Source: CBDCVO01 sp965223085
GTDB lineage: Bacteria; Pseudomonadota; Gammaproteobacteria; Ga0077536
Assembly (NCBI GenBank): GCA_965223085.1
Contig: OZ244981.1
Span: forward strand, 124,001 to 188,000
DNA length: 64,000 bases
Direction of reading: 5' to 3'
Shown: positions 43,621 through 53,658 of the stretch, piece by piece
How the letters are laid out: the number at the start of each line of letters is the position of its first letter
Position numbering within the stretch: position 1 is the first letter of the stretch
Program-made: the position numbers and the translations under genes
The notes under the pieces: model-generated
What the model saw: only the letters and a program-made list of their open reading frames with translations
The model's database searches: none
Told to the model about the DNA's origin: nothing

Positions 43621-44106
43621 CTATAGAAGGCCTAAGGCTTCCCGGCAACGTTCACTATGGTGGATCTCCTCTTTACCGTTTTGCGCCAACAAGTCTGCGC
43701 ATTCGCTATCATCCATTGTCGCTGCCCAGCCTTGATAGAGCGCATCGCCGCCAATTTCCGCTTCGATTAAACCGTTCAGCATCTCAGCATCGACGGTCAT
43801 GCCTTCCGGCACCACGTAGTAAGGATTCTCTGCTGGCACTGGCACCTCAAAAGACTCACCCGAGAGCTTCTCGATTACGCGTTTGCAGCGGTGTGCATGG
43901 GCACGTTCTTCACGCCCATTTTTGTTAAGCAGTTCCGCGATTTCCGCGTTGGGCGCACCATTCGCCACGCCTTGGTAAAACGCCTCCCCACCCGCTTCGA
44001 CATAAGCCATAAGCTTGAGGTCATCGACCGAGGGCGCCGTTACGCCCATGATGTATTCCAAGGCCGTTGCAAAGTCTAGTGGCATATTCTGTGGTCGATT
44101 TCCCAT
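43621..44106 (-). CDS. Ferritin-like (rubrerythrin-type) protein with internal duplication
   Basis: 161 residues from the ATG at 44106, decided by a strong GAGGAGG 9 bp upstream. Two similar halves are visible: VEAGGEAFYQGVA with NGREERAHAHRC, and IEAEIGGDALYQGWA with NGKEEIHHSERC. Each supplies a Glu on the first helix and an EExxH-like pattern on the second, which together would make a diiron four-helix bundle. No rubredoxin domain is present. The product is a soluble cytosolic protein, perhaps in peroxide or iron handling. The substrate and true metal are not shown. Confidence 0.65.
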   Translation of the reverse strand: MGNRPQNMPLDFATALEYIMGVTAPSVDDLKLMAYVEAGGEAFYQGVANGAPNAEIAELLNKNGREERAHAHRCKRVIEKLSGESFEVPVPAENPYYVVPEGMTVDAEMLNGLIEAEIGGDALYQGWAATMDDSECADLLAQNGKEEIHHSERCREALGLL

Positions 44107-44499
44107 TGAAGTCCTCCTCGGGTGTCGAGTCATGTCAGTTTCGCAGCGTGCCGCACTAGCGCCTATGCAACGCGTGCCTACCCTAGTATTGCCGTTGAGC
44201 GCGCGCAAGTCCGTATACCGCGTAGCGCCACAGTTCGACGCCCTATTTATTACGGTGGACCTACCATCCTAGAATCCTCAGCTGTCCGCTTCGAGCGAGC
44301 TACAGCTTATTGGCGTGCCGATGATAACGCGTCTCTTAGTTTCACTCATTGGGTGCATGGATCATCTCCTTCAACGTATTCTTGGTCCTCACCAACGCCC
44401 GATCCGTGGGTTCCGCACCGGAGACCTGCGCGATGGGCGCTTTTACGCTTTTAATAGGGTCTTCTCAAACGGGTAGTTGTCGAACCAGAGCGCGGTTCC
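44107..44499. other. Region without a recognisable gene
   Basis: About 390 bp upstream of the ferritin-like gene. Frames here have no starts, motifs or composition that I can defend. It probably holds the ferritin-like gene's promoter and decayed insertion sequence DNA, since a transposase remnant follows. Confidence 0.4.
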
Positions 44500-44706
44500 A
44501 TTGGTGCTTATACCGCAAGATCAACTTTAGCACGGTGTTTGGCGGGCAACTGAACGGGATCCGCGAGGTCGCTGACGGTGTCTGGCTCGTCAGTTTTAGG
44601 GACTACGACCTCGGGTTTTTCGATAATCACGAGAACACAGTGGAGCCGTGGGTCAAAACCCATTTGCTCCTAAAGTGTTACCTATGTGGTCGGAACGGAC
44701 CGACTT
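44500..44706 (+). pseudogene. Remnant of an integrase-core (IS481-like) transposase C-terminus
   Basis: The frame reads RKINFSTVFGGQLNGIRE, then GVWLVSFRDYDLGFFDNHEN, the characteristic C-terminal end of rve-type transposases of the IS481/ISRSO5 kind. After VEP the frame shifts by one, and NPFAPKVLPMW, the usual terminal motif, appears in the other phase. The catalytic core is gone. The remnant ends 5 bp from the tRNA-Thr gene. Confidence 0.6.
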
Positions 44707-44710
44707 AGAA

Positions 44711-44786
<76 letters not shown>

Positions 44787-44865
44787 ATTTGAAATGCATT
44801 CTTAGCGGTCTTCGCGTTGCGAATAATAACTGATTTCCGCCGCTGGGAACGGGCTGCGGCGCAGG

Positions 44866-45270
44866 TCAGGCTTCGTGTTGATTTCGGATCCGGATGACGA
44901 GATCAACGCTCTCCGTGCACGTACCGTCGGGGGCTTGTGGTAGCTGCTCAAGCGGGATCTCTGGCGCGGCGACATCGGTCAAGGTACCATCATCTACGTT
45001 GTAGAAATGAAAATGCTCCGTGGTGTTTGAATCATAGAATAGCTTGGTCGAGTCAACGACCACCTGGCGCAGCAAACCGCGCGCCGCAAACAACCCCAGC
45101 GTGTTGTAGACCGTCGCTTTCGAAACCCCGCCTCCGGCCACCTGGCCCAATACCTGGTCGGCCGACAAATGGCGCGCTTCGGCCAGCATAACAGTCGCGA
45201 TCTCAACGCGTTGCGGCGTAGGCATAATATCATGTTGCTTTAGTAAACTAATGATCGCGGCTCTATTCAT
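44866..45270 (-). CDS. Fur-family transcriptional regulator
   Basis: 134 residues from the ATG at 45270 (a GTG at 45294 is in frame). Winged helix with MPTPQRVEIATVML, HLSADQVLGQV and VSKATVYNTLGLFAARGLL, and the metal-binding segment TTEHFHFYNVDDGTLTD. It lacks the CxxC zinc pairs of classical Fur, so it belongs to the shorter Fur/Irr-like group. A near-consensus Fur box lies about 76 bp upstream of its start, suggesting iron-dependent or autogenous control. Confidence 0.87.
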   Translation of the reverse strand: MNRAAIISLLKQHDIMPTPQRVEIATVMLAEARHLSADQVLGQVAGGGVSKATVYNTLGLFAARGLLRQVVVDSTKLFYDSNTTEHFHFYNVDDGTLTDVAAPEIPLEQLPQAPDGTCTESVDLVIRIRNQHEA

Positions 45271-45345
45271 GCGGCTCACACCAAACTGTTGCACTTAACT
45301 ATCGATGATATGAGGCGCCTTAGACCGTGTCTAGCAGTTATTGCT

Positions 45346-45358
45346 AATGATAATCATT
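45346..45358. promoter_or_regulatory. Fur box
   Basis: AATGATAATCATT is a perfect palindrome around a central A and matches the core of the Fur consensus (GATAATGATAATCATTATC). It is between the Fur-family gene and the divergent fimT gene, so it could control either. Confidence 0.65.
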
Positions 45359-45517
45359 TTTATTTAACCGCCTCCTCGCCCTTGAGCACGGTAAATGTGA
45401 ATTAGGTCACATCGTGAGCCAAGATTACACTTCCTAGCAACCGTTGATGGCGTCAATGCTACCGCTAAGCAGAATGCTCGCGGACAGTGCGACAACCGAC
45501 GCTCCATACTCGCGATC

Positions 45518-46129
45518 ATGAACAAGCACGCTGGTTTTACCCTCATCGAATCACTCATCGTGATCGTCGTACTCGGCATTGCACTTGCGATCGCGGTACC
45601 TAACTTGCGCACTTTGACGCAAAATAATTTGCTCTCGAGCCAACTCAACCAGCTCGGTAGCACGCTCGCCTTAGCGCGCAGCGAAGCAATTAAGCAAAAC
45701 GATCTTGTGGTCGTATGCGTCGCGCCTGGTTCCTTAAACTGCGACAGTACCAGCACTAACTGGCACGACGGTTGGATTGTGTTTGTCGATCGCGACGGCG
45801 ATTTCGTGGTTGATGACGGTACAAAATGCGCGACAGGTGCGACGGCCGATTGCTTGGTGACGGCGCAAGACCCGTTCGTCGGCGGCAACCTAACGCTTGC
45901 ACCAGCCGCAGACGTTCAACAATTGATCGCATTCAATGGCGCCGGTGAAGCACGTTGCGACAGCAATAACAACGGCACGCTCGAAACCTGCGACACCGAC
46001 GATACCTATTTTGTGATTTGCGACAATCGCGGTGCCGGGCATGCCCGGGCTTTAGCGATCAGCCACACCGGGCGCGTGTCTGTCAGCGACAAGCAACCGA
46101 ATGGAAGTACTCTATCATGCACACCATAA
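45518..46129 (+). CDS. fimT: Type IV minor pilin FimT/FimU
   Basis: 203 residues. Class III prepilin signal with cleavage HAG|FTLIE and Glu at +5, hydrophobic helix SLIVIVVLGIALAIAVPNL, then a GspH/FimT domain (LALARSEAIKQNDLVVVCV). First gene of the fimT-pilV-pilW-pilX-pilY1-pilE operon. The minor pilins form the initiating tip complex of the type IV pilus. The C-terminal domain has paired cysteines. FimT and FimU cannot be separated by eye. Confidence 0.88.
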   Translation: MNKHAGFTLIESLIVIVVLGIALAIAVPNLRTLTQNNLLSSQLNQLGSTLALARSEAIKQNDLVVVCVAPGSLNCDSTSTNWHDGWIVFVDRDGDFVVDDGTKCATGATADCLVTAQDPFVGGNLTLAPAADVQQLIAFNGAGEARCDSNNNGTLETCDTDDTYFVICDNRGAGHARALAISHTGRVSVSDKQPNGSTLSCTP

Positions 46130-46764
46130 GCACGCGCGCTTTGCAATCAAATCGAACAAGCGCCACGAGCGGTTTTACTTTATTGGAGGTATTGATAGCG
46201 ATTGTTATCTTTTCGATCGGTTTGCTGGGCGTGGCAGGCTTGCAAGTCGCAGGCTTGAGATTCACGCAAGGCTCTCAACTACGCGCTATCGCCACCATGC
46301 AGGCTGAGAACCTCGTTGATCGCATGCGTGCGAATGCGGCAGGAAACAACGTCGCACCTGGCACACCCAGCGCTCCGGCAGCAAGTCCCGATGGCGTACG
46401 GAGCTTCTACAACGTCACCAGCAGTATGCCAACGAGCTATAGCGTCGACTGCGATACCACCAGCTGCACGCCGCAACAACTCGCAACTTTTGACCTCGTG
46501 AGCTGGAATCAAGCGCAAGCCCAAAATTCCACCAAACCGGCGGAGTCGAATGCGGATGTGCTGCCGGGTGGACAGGGCATCGTATGCATCGACGCCACGC
46601 CCGATGACGGTGACTCGAGCAATTGGGCGTGCGACAACGATGGCATTGTCTACGCCATCAAGATCGAGTGGCAGGAACGCACTAGTGGCGAAGACGATAC
46701 CGCCAATAACCAAGGCAATGCCGATGTTGGCTCCAAAATGTTAGTCATGCGAGTTATACCGTGA
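46117..46764 (+). CDS. pilV: Type IV minor pilin PilV
   Basis: 215 residues from the ATG at 46117, overlapping fimT by 13 bp. Prepilin site TSG|FTLLEVLIAIVIFSIGLLGVAGLQ with Glu +5, followed by the PilV-typical RAIATMQAENLVDRMRAN. Located between fimT and pilW as in Pseudomonas. Confidence 0.9.
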   Translation: MHTISTRALQSNRTSATSGFTLLEVLIAIVIFSIGLLGVAGLQVAGLRFTQGSQLRAIATMQAENLVDRMRANAAGNNVAPGTPSAPAASPDGVRSFYNVTSSMPTSYSVDCDTTSCTPQQLATFDLVSWNQAQAQNSTKPAESNADVLPGGQGIVCIDATPDDGDSSNWACDNDGIVYAIKIEWQERTSGEDDTANNQGNADVGSKMLVMRVIP

Positions 46765-47834
46765 ATAAAGCAATTCGCTCTGCAAAAACGCGTCGTAAGG
46801 AATCGGGCATTACATTGATCGAAATGATGGTGGCTATCACCGTCGGCCTGATCTTGCTCGCCGGGATTGTGCAACTTTTTGTGAGCAACAAAACGGCTTT
46901 TCGCATTCAAGAAGGTGCGAATATTCTCAATGAAAACGCGCGCTACGCGCTCAATCAAATCCAATATCACTTGCGCACCGCAGACTACTGGGGCGGCGTG
47001 GAAGCCGATGCCGTCAGCGTCGACGGCAACGTGGGTCTCACTACGCAATGCAACGGTACACCTCTGGTCACGGCGATCGGGATCCAAGGCTTCGACGGCA
47101 GCAGCGCTGGTTCGCCGCTTGATTGCATTCCCAACGCCGATTATGTAGCCGACACCGACGTCGTCATGCTGCGCTACGCGGATGCGGATCGGATCGGCAG
47201 CGCAGCCACCGTGGCTGCGAGCGGTGCCGCGTTGTGGGTGCGCACGGCGATCGGCCGCCGCGCGGTGATCCTCGACGGCGCTGATATCAACACTGTGATA
47301 ACCAACAATGGCGATCTGGCTGATCAAGCTGCCCCGCTAGGTTTTGCGATCACGAATCACCGTTATCGCGCGGTCGCTTACTTCATCCGTCCCTGCGCTT
47401 CGCAAGACCGGGGCACCGCCGGTGTTTGTGACGCCCAAGACGACGACATACCGACGCTAGCGCGCCTCGTGCTCGATGAAAACGGTCAGCTCGTACAAGA
47501 AGACGTCGTTGCCGGCGTCGAACAAATGCAGATCGCCTATGGCATCGATAATAACGGTGATCTTACCGCCGACCTTTACGAAAACGCCGATGCCGTCACC
47601 GCTAATAATCGTTGGGATCGCGTCGTCGCAACGCGTTTAAGTTTGCTCATTCGAAATTTGGAACGCGACAACGCCATTCCGATCACGACGGCGAACACAA
47701 CTTATCGTCTCATGAACGGCGCGAATGGTGCGAACGGCGCCGGTATCGAATACACCGTGCCGGGTGATCTACGCGACTATCGCCGCAAACTTTTTAACGT
47801 CGCGGTGCAAATCCGTAATAACGTCAGAGCCTAA
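46761..47834 (+). CDS. pilW: Type IV minor pilin PilW
   Basis: 357 residues, ATGA-type overlap with pilV (GTGA). Prepilin site ESG|ITLIEMMVAITVGLILLAGIVQLF, then ILNENARYALNQIQYHLRTADYWGG, a family feature. Large periplasmic domain with EQMQIAYGIDNNGD. Part of the priming complex with PilX, PilV, FimT and PilY1. Confidence 0.91.
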   Translation: MNKAIRSAKTRRKESGITLIEMMVAITVGLILLAGIVQLFVSNKTAFRIQEGANILNENARYALNQIQYHLRTADYWGGVEADAVSVDGNVGLTTQCNGTPLVTAIGIQGFDGSSAGSPLDCIPNADYVADTDVVMLRYADADRIGSAATVAASGAALWVRTAIGRRAVILDGADINTVITNNGDLADQAAPLGFAITNHRYRAVAYFIRPCASQDRGTAGVCDAQDDDIPTLARLVLDENGQLVQEDVVAGVEQMQIAYGIDNNGDLTADLYENADAVTANNRWDRVVATRLSLLIRNLERDNAIPITTANTTYRLMNGANGANGAGIEYTVPGDLRDYRRKLFNVAVQIRNNVRA

Positions 47835-48496
47835 TGATGCACGCGAACTCGATGAAGACTCAAAACGGCGTCGCCTTGATCGTCGCCTTGGTACTGTTGC
47901 TCATTATGACCATGATCGCTGTCATCGCGATGCGCTCGACGACGTTGGATCTAAAAATGACGACGAACACGACCCTATCACGACGCGCGTTTCAAAATTC
48001 CGAAGGGCCCCGAGTATCACTCGGTCCGGCGCTGGAATCGCACGTCTTTTATCGCGGCTGGCCGATCGCGCTGAACGGAACGGTTAACGAAGCGATAGCC
48101 GTATTCAACATACCCGACGAAGTATCGCTCAACGTGAATCCACCGCCGCGTATCTACAGAGGCGAGAACGGCGATATCAACGACTTATTCGACAACGCGG
48201 CGGGTCTGCGTAGAACGCCGCTACGAGCTGCAGATGCGCGTTTTCATGCAGATGCCGATCCCGGTAACTCGGGTGAAGACGCCGACGATATGACCGCCGA
48301 TCTGTGGGCGACCTGGTTGGCAGTACTGCCCGCCGCCGGTAGCGGCACGGCGCAAGCCGCTGGCTATCTTTCTATCGGGGTCGGTAGCGCCGGCGCTGGC
48401 GCCCACGTCTATTTCGATGTCCGCTCGGACGGCCAAACAGTCGGCAACGCAAACGCAACAACCGGCGCAGATTATCGCGTCCTAGTCCGAAATTGA
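47834..48496 (+). CDS. pilX: Type IV minor pilin PilX
   Basis: 220 residues; ATG overlaps the pilW stop. Prepilin-like NG|VALIVALVLLLIMTMIAVIAMRST without Glu at +5, as is common for PilX-type and GspK-type pilins that start assembly. Then LSRRAFQNSEGPRVSLGPAL, corresponding to the usual AFQNAE region. Position between pilW and pilY1 supports the call. Confidence 0.88.
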   Translation: MMHANSMKTQNGVALIVALVLLLIMTMIAVIAMRSTTLDLKMTTNTTLSRRAFQNSEGPRVSLGPALESHVFYRGWPIALNGTVNEAIAVFNIPDEVSLNVNPPPRIYRGENGDINDLFDNAAGLRRTPLRAADARFHADADPGNSGEDADDMTADLWATWLAVLPAAGSGTAQAAGYLSIGVGSAGAGAHVYFDVRSDGQTVGNANATTGADYRVLVRN

Positions 48497-48525
48497 GCGT
48501 CATCTCGGAGGCAGCAGAGAGCGAC

Positions 48526-51500
48526 ATGAATAAGCAAACTAACATAGTCCCTTTTCTCGCCGGCCTGATGCTGAGCGTCTATTTTCTACCCGCAATTTGG
48601 TGTGCGGACGCACACGCCAATATATCCGGTGCGCAGATGGCGACATTTTCCGCCACACCCGTCAACAATGTGGAGAGCGTTGCACCGATCGTCATGCTGG
48701 CGATGTCAATGGATCACCAATACTGGTTTAAAGCGTATAACGACTATAGTGATATCGACGGCGACGCCGTACCGGAACGCACGTATAAAGATAGCTTTGA
48801 GTACTACGGTTATTTTCACTCGCGGCGTTGCTATTCCTACAACGGAAGTCTTTTCGAGATCGTAGGCGTTGCCGATGGCACGAATGGTCATCACTGCCTC
48901 GGCACCCTGCAAAATACTTGGAGTGGAAACTTTCTGAACTGGGCGACGATGACGCGTATGGACGTCGTACGCAAAATTCTTTATGGCGGCAAACGCAGTG
49001 TTGATTCCGTCTCGGATACAGTTCTCGAACGCGCCCATTTACCGACCGATGCGCACAGTTTCGTCAAGTATTACAACGGCGCTGACTTGCTCGATTTGAT
49101 GCCTGACGACGCTACGATATTGACGGATGCAGCAAACAATAATAATGGCATCGACGGTCGCTTGGAGGGCATTACGATCTGCAACACCTCACCAGAGCCG
49201 AGAAACGCAACGGTGCGCTCCGAGAATTCCAATGCTGATCCGATGATGCGAGTCGTAATCGGGAATTTCCAACTTTGGGGTGCGAATGAACGATGGCAGT
49301 GTACCTGGCGAACCGAACAAGCTGACACGCTGGCTACTACCGGTGCGCCCGAAGGCAACAGCAATGATCCCGTGCAATCCGGAATTTTAGCTCGCCGTAA
49401 CGACGCTCAAACCCAGCACGCTTTGAAAACACCGCAAGGAAATCGAGACCACATCGTACGCGTGAGGGTATGCGACGAGAACGCGCCGGGGTTCAGCCTC
49501 GACGCGACCGAGAACCTAGAGAACTGTACCCCCTACGGTAACGACCACAAACCCGAAGGCCATCTACAACGCTATGGTTTAGATGGACGCATCGATTTTG
49601 GTCTCATGACCGGCAGTTACGAGAAAAACCACTCTGGCGGCGTGCTGCGTAAGAATAACGGACCGATGACCGATGAAGTCGACACCGCAACGGGTCAGTT
49701 CATCGCCACGAGCGGCATTATTCATTCACTAAATGTGGTGCGCGTGTGGGGTTATCGCTACAAAGATGGCACCTATTTTCATGATCCTAACCCTAACGTA
49801 ACAGCGAACGGTAATTGTCCCTTCCAATTAACCGATCCCCAAGAGGGGCAGTGTAAAAGTTGGGGCAATCCCTTGTCAGAAATCTATGCTGAGGCGCTGA
49901 ACTATCTTAGCGGCGGCAACCCCACAAGCGTTTTCAGTGAAGGACCAGGTACGGTGTTCAAAGACGGTCAATTATCGTCGGTTGCGTGGAGTGATCCGAT
50001 TACCCAGCAAAACAGCTGTGCTACTGTCTTTTCCCTGGCCTTCAATGCCAGCGTTAACTCTTACGATAACGACCAAACAACGATTAGCATTCAAGGTGGG
50101 ATGCTCAATGGTGCCAGTCAAACGAACGTCGTCGGCACTAGAGAGGGCTTTAACAACAGAAATTTTTTCGTCGGCAGCACCACCGGCAATACTAACGAAC
50201 CCGGCTATGGTCAATGTACCGCCAAACAAGTAACAGACTTCGGCGCCATTACTGGGATCTGTCCCGAAGCCCCCGCGGTTGAAGGGTCATACCACATTGC
50301 TGGACTCGCCCACAATGCACGAAAAGATGGCATAGAAAGCATTCCGGGTGAGACACAAAAAGTAAATACGTTTGCGATCGCGCTCGCGGCTAACGTACCC
50401 ACTATCGATGTGCCCTTTGGCGGATCCACTAACGTGCGCATTCTCCCTGCTTATCGTTTGCTCAAGACTCAACCTGTTCCCCCCGCAACGGTCCCGGCGG
50501 GTACTACGGACGGTAGTGGCTCTATCGTTGACTTTAAAATCGTGCAGCCCCACACACCGATTGGCAACAACCAATATTATGCTAAGTATTACGTCAATTG
50601 GGAGGATTCGGCTCAGGGTGGTGACTACGATCAAGATATGTGGGGCACGATTGAGTACTATGCCGACCTTAATGCCAACACCATACGTGTTGATACCCAT
50701 GCCGTTGCGCAATCCACCGGGCTTGCGGCGCAATTATTTGGCTTTGTCATAAGCGGCACGACCCAAGACGGCTTTCACGCATATTCCGGTATCCTGGGTG
50801 CGAATTTTGTCGACCCGGTGCCTGGTGTACCAGGTTGTACGGAATGCCGTGCGTCCAATAGCGACCCCCAGCCGGTGGCCACCCCACCATTACCAGCACC
50901 GCAAGATGGCGTGCAATCATATACGTTTCGACTCGCTTCGGGCGCAGCAGATGTGCTCGAACCACCATTGTATTACGCCGCGAAGTGGGGTGGCTTCGAA
51001 GACCTCGATGGCGACGGCCAATTTAACAATCCGCAAAGCAATGCCGAATGGGACGTGATCGATCAACAAGGTAACGCGGCACCCAACGGTGACGGCGTTC
51101 CCGATAACTATTTTTTCGTCACCAATCCCGCCGCGTTAGAACAGTCGCTAGGTAAAATCTTCGAGAACGTCATCGAGCGTGTTTCATCTGGCACGGCCGC
51201 CGCAGTCGTTGCCAACGATCAGCAAGGCACGGGCGCTGTATTTCAGGCGTTCTACGATCCGGTCAAGAATGACGGTGCGAATTCGGTTGACTGGATCGGC
51301 TCGTTGCATGCCTTGTGGATAGACTCCAAGGGCTTTTTGCGTGAAGACAGCGACAGCGGTGGCACTAAAGGTGTATTAGACGACTATCAAACGGACAAAG
51401 TTATTGAGCTTTTCTTTGACCAACAAGCAGAGAAATCGAAACTTCGCCGCTTCAGTTCGAATCAGGCAGACGTATTCGATGAGTCGGGAAGCGTAGAACT

Positions 51501-53634
51501 AGAACTCTCCGAGCTAGCACCGATTTGGAATGCGCGCGAGAAATTATCGGAACTGTCGCATGCCACGATCGGCAACCAACGTACCTATACCGATACGGCT
51601 GACAACGGCCGCTACATTTTTACGTGGTTCGATGCAGACTTCGATCGCGTTGTCGACAGCTCGTTCGCGGGTTCGGAAATTGTCGATTTTGTCGCCAGCG
51701 AAATAGACAGCACGAATTTCCGCTGGTTAGATACTAATACCGAAGTGGATGCCGAACGACTCGTTGAATGGCTGCGCGGCAAAGATGACGGCCTGACCGA
51801 ATTTCGTTCGCGCAAAGTCGACTATGATGAGGATGGCGATACGCTTATGGACAACGGCCAAGACGAAATTATGCGTCTCGGCGATATCATTCATTCGACA
51901 CCAGTGTCGGTGGCCGCACCTGCGGAAGCCTATGACTTACTGTCTTTGGACGCTAGCTATGCGGCTTTTCGCGAGCACTATCGCCACCGTCGCCAAGTTG
52001 TCTACGTGGGTTCAAACGACGGCATGGTGCATGCGTTTAACGCGGGTTTCTACAACGCTGTCAATAGGCGTTTCGAGCTAGAGCTCAGCGGTGAAACTCG
52101 CCACCCCTTGGGTACGGAACTGTGGGCGTATGTGCCGAAAAATCTGCTGCCACATCTGCAGTGGCTGGGGCGTAAAGATTACACGCATGTGTATTATGTC
52201 GATAATACTGTACGGGTGTTCGATGCGAGAATTTTCAATCCGTCGAGCACGCACCCCGGCGGCTGGGGCACGATTCTTGTTGCAGGCATGCGCTTCGGCG
52301 GCGGCACCGACAACACCGGGATTTCCCTCGACATAGACGCCGACGGCCAGGCCGACGTGAAAACGAAATCAGCCTACGTCGTCATGGATATCACCGACCC
52401 CGAGCAGCCACCGACTCTGCTCGCGGAACTGTCGCCCCCGAACTTGCAGTTAACGACAAACTTCCCGATGGTCGTAGCGATGTCCTGCCCGCAAGCGTCG
52501 CTTAACTCCGGTTGCGGACCAGACAAATGGTATTTGGTATTCGGCAGCGGACCGACGTCGACGAGTACAGCCTCATATGTTTCAGCTGGCGGCCAAAATG
52601 CGGACGTTTTCGTTTTCGATCTCGAACAACTCGACAGCATTAATAACGGCTTGGTGAAAACATTCACATTGAACGAACCAGACGTTTTCATCGGCGACAT
52701 GATCGTCTCGGATTTTAACTTAAACATGAAAGCCGAAGTCTTATACTTCGGCACCGTGGGTGGACCCACCGACCCACCTGCGAACGCCAATCCCGGATCT
52801 TTTTATCGTATGTCGCTCGGTGAAGGCGCTGATGCTTCAGCCTGGAACCCGCCCTATGAGGTCGTTACCAACCTCGACCGGCCGATCGTGTTCCGACCCG
52901 CCTTGACCCTAGACGAACAAGGACGCCCGTGGGTCATTACCGCGACGGGACGGCTGTTGGCTAACAGCGACAAAGCCAGCGACAGTACCCAAGCAATATT
53001 CGGTCTACGTGACCCGACACCATTCTTTTCAGCGTCTGGCGGCCCTCCGAGCCCAAGCGCCGAGCAAAGCGTCGATTTCTCGACACTATATGACGTTACC
53101 CCGGTGCGGGTGTTTCAAGATGGCAGCGTGTCAACAGACGGTAGCACAAACGGCAGCATGACGTTCGACCAACTCACCGCACAAACGGTGAACAAAAATG
53201 GCTGGCGTCGCCACCTGCGTAATGGCGCTAGCACGCCCGCCCAGCGCAATACCGCGGGGTCTGTGGTTGTCGGCGGGATCGTATTTAACGACGCCTTTAC
53301 CCCTAGCGCCGACCTCTGTGAAGCGGATGGTAGCAGCGAGTTATATGGTGGGTTCTTCAAAACAGGCACAACGATTCCGGAAGGGGTTTTCGGTACCCGT
53401 TGCACGACTACCGCGGCGAGTTGCGCCAACGGTGTGGTCGAAGCCATCGGCAGTGTCGATCTCGGACACGGTTTATCGGCCGGGTCGTCTCCGTTTATAG
53501 GGACCCAGGATAGGCCCGAAAACATCAACCTGGTCTCGCAAACATCGACCGGTGAGACGGTTAATACCGAAGCTACGACGCTGGGAGCCATTCGCGACGG
53601 CGAAATTTCCTGGCGAGAACATCGGAGCCAATAA
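48526..53634 (+). CDS. pilY1: Type IV pilus tip adhesin PilY1
   Basis: About 1702 residues from the ATG at 48526, where a signal peptide starts (FLAGLMLSVYFLPAIWC); an in-frame TTG overlaps the pilX stop. The N-terminal part has the PilY1 features VAPIVMLAMSMDHQYWFKAYNDYSD and WSGNFLNWATMTRMDVVRKILYGGKR. The C-terminal beta-propeller contains VYVGSNDGMVHAFNAG, WAYVPKNLLPHL and a calcium loop DIDADGQAD. PilY1 binds surfaces and regulates pilus retraction in a calcium-dependent way. It is longer than Pseudomonas PilY1 (about 1160 residues) because of an enlarged N-terminal half. Confidence 0.93.
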   Translation: MNKQTNIVPFLAGLMLSVYFLPAIWCADAHANISGAQMATFSATPVNNVESVAPIVMLAMSMDHQYWFKAYNDYSDIDGDAVPERTYKDSFEYYGYFHSRRCYSYNGSLFEIVGVADGTNGHHCLGTLQNTWSGNFLNWATMTRMDVVRKILYGGKRSVDSVSDTVLERAHLPTDAHSFVKYYNGADLLDLMPDDATILTDAANNNNGIDGRLEGITICNTSPEPRNATVRSENSNADPMMRVVIGNFQLWGANERWQCTWRTEQADTLATTGAPEGNSNDPVQSGILARRNDAQTQHALKTPQGNRDHIVRVRVCDENAPGFSLDATENLENCTPYGNDHKPEGHLQRYGLDGRIDFGLMTGSYEKNHSGGVLRKNNGPMTDEVDTATGQFIATSGIIHSLNVVRVWGYRYKDGTYFHDPNPNVTANGNCPFQLTDPQEGQCKSWGNPLSEIYAEALNYLSGGNPTSVFSEGPGTVFKDGQLSSVAWSDPITQQNSCATVFSLAFNASVNSYDNDQTTISIQGGMLNGASQTNVVGTREGFNNRNFFVGSTTGNTNEPGYGQCTAKQVTDFGAITGICPEAPAVEGSYHIAGLAHNARKDGIESIPGETQKVNTFAIALAANVPTIDVPFGGSTNVRILPAYRLLKTQPVPPATVPAGTTDGSGSIVDFKIVQPHTPIGNNQYYAKYYVNWEDSAQGGDYDQDMWGTIEYYADLNANTIRVDTHAVAQSTGLAAQLFGFVISGTTQDGFHAYSGILGANFVDPVPGVPGCTECRASNSDPQPVATPPLPAPQDGVQSYTFRLASGAADVLEPPLYYAAKWGGFEDLDGDGQFNNPQSNAEWDVIDQQGNAAPNGDGVPDNYFFVTNPAALEQSLGKIFENVIERVSSGTAAAVVANDQQGTGAVFQAFYDPVKNDGANSVDWIGSLHALWIDSKGFLREDSDSGGTKGVLDDYQTDKVIELFFDQQAEKSKLRRFSSNQADVFDESGSVELELSELAPIWNAREKLSELSHATIGNQRTYTDTADNGRYIFTWFDADFDRVVDSSFAGSEIVDFVASEIDSTNFRWLDTNTEVDAERLVEWLRGKDDGLTEFRSRKVDYDEDGDTLMDNGQDEIMRLGDIIHSTPVSVAAPAEAYDLLSLDASYAAFREHYRHRRQVVYVGSNDGMVHAFNAGFYNAVNRRFELELSGETRHPLGTELWAYVPKNLLPHLQWLGRKDYTHVYYVDNTVRVFDARIFNPSSTHPGGWGTILVAGMRFGGGTDNTGISLDIDADGQADVKTKSAYVVMDITDPEQPPTLLAELSPPNLQLTTNFPMVVAMSCPQASLNSGCGPDKWYLVFGSGPTSTSTASYVSAGGQNADVFVFDLEQLDSINNGLVKTFTLNEPDVFIGDMIVSDFNLNMKAEVLYFGTVGGPTDPPANANPGSFYRMSLGEGADASAWNPPYEVVTNLDRPIVFRPALTLDEQGRPWVITATGRLLANSDKASDSTQAIFGLRDPTPFFSASGGPPSPSAEQSVDFSTLYDVTPVRVFQDGSVSTDGSTNGSMTFDQLTAQTVNKNGWRRHLRNGASTPAQRNTAGSVVVGGIVFNDAFTPSADLCEADGSSELYGGFFKTGTTIPEGVFGTRCTTTAASCANGVVEAIGSVDLGHGLSAGSSPFIGTQDRPENINLVSQTSTGETVNTEATTLGAIRDGEISWREHRSQ

Positions 53635-53658
53635 CGGCTGCTGCAAAATGAGGACCCC

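Noticed and set aside
44349..44499. Upstream half of a frame entering the transposase remnant
   Set aside because: Only the part after about 44500 resembles a transposase; the earlier residues look like random translation.
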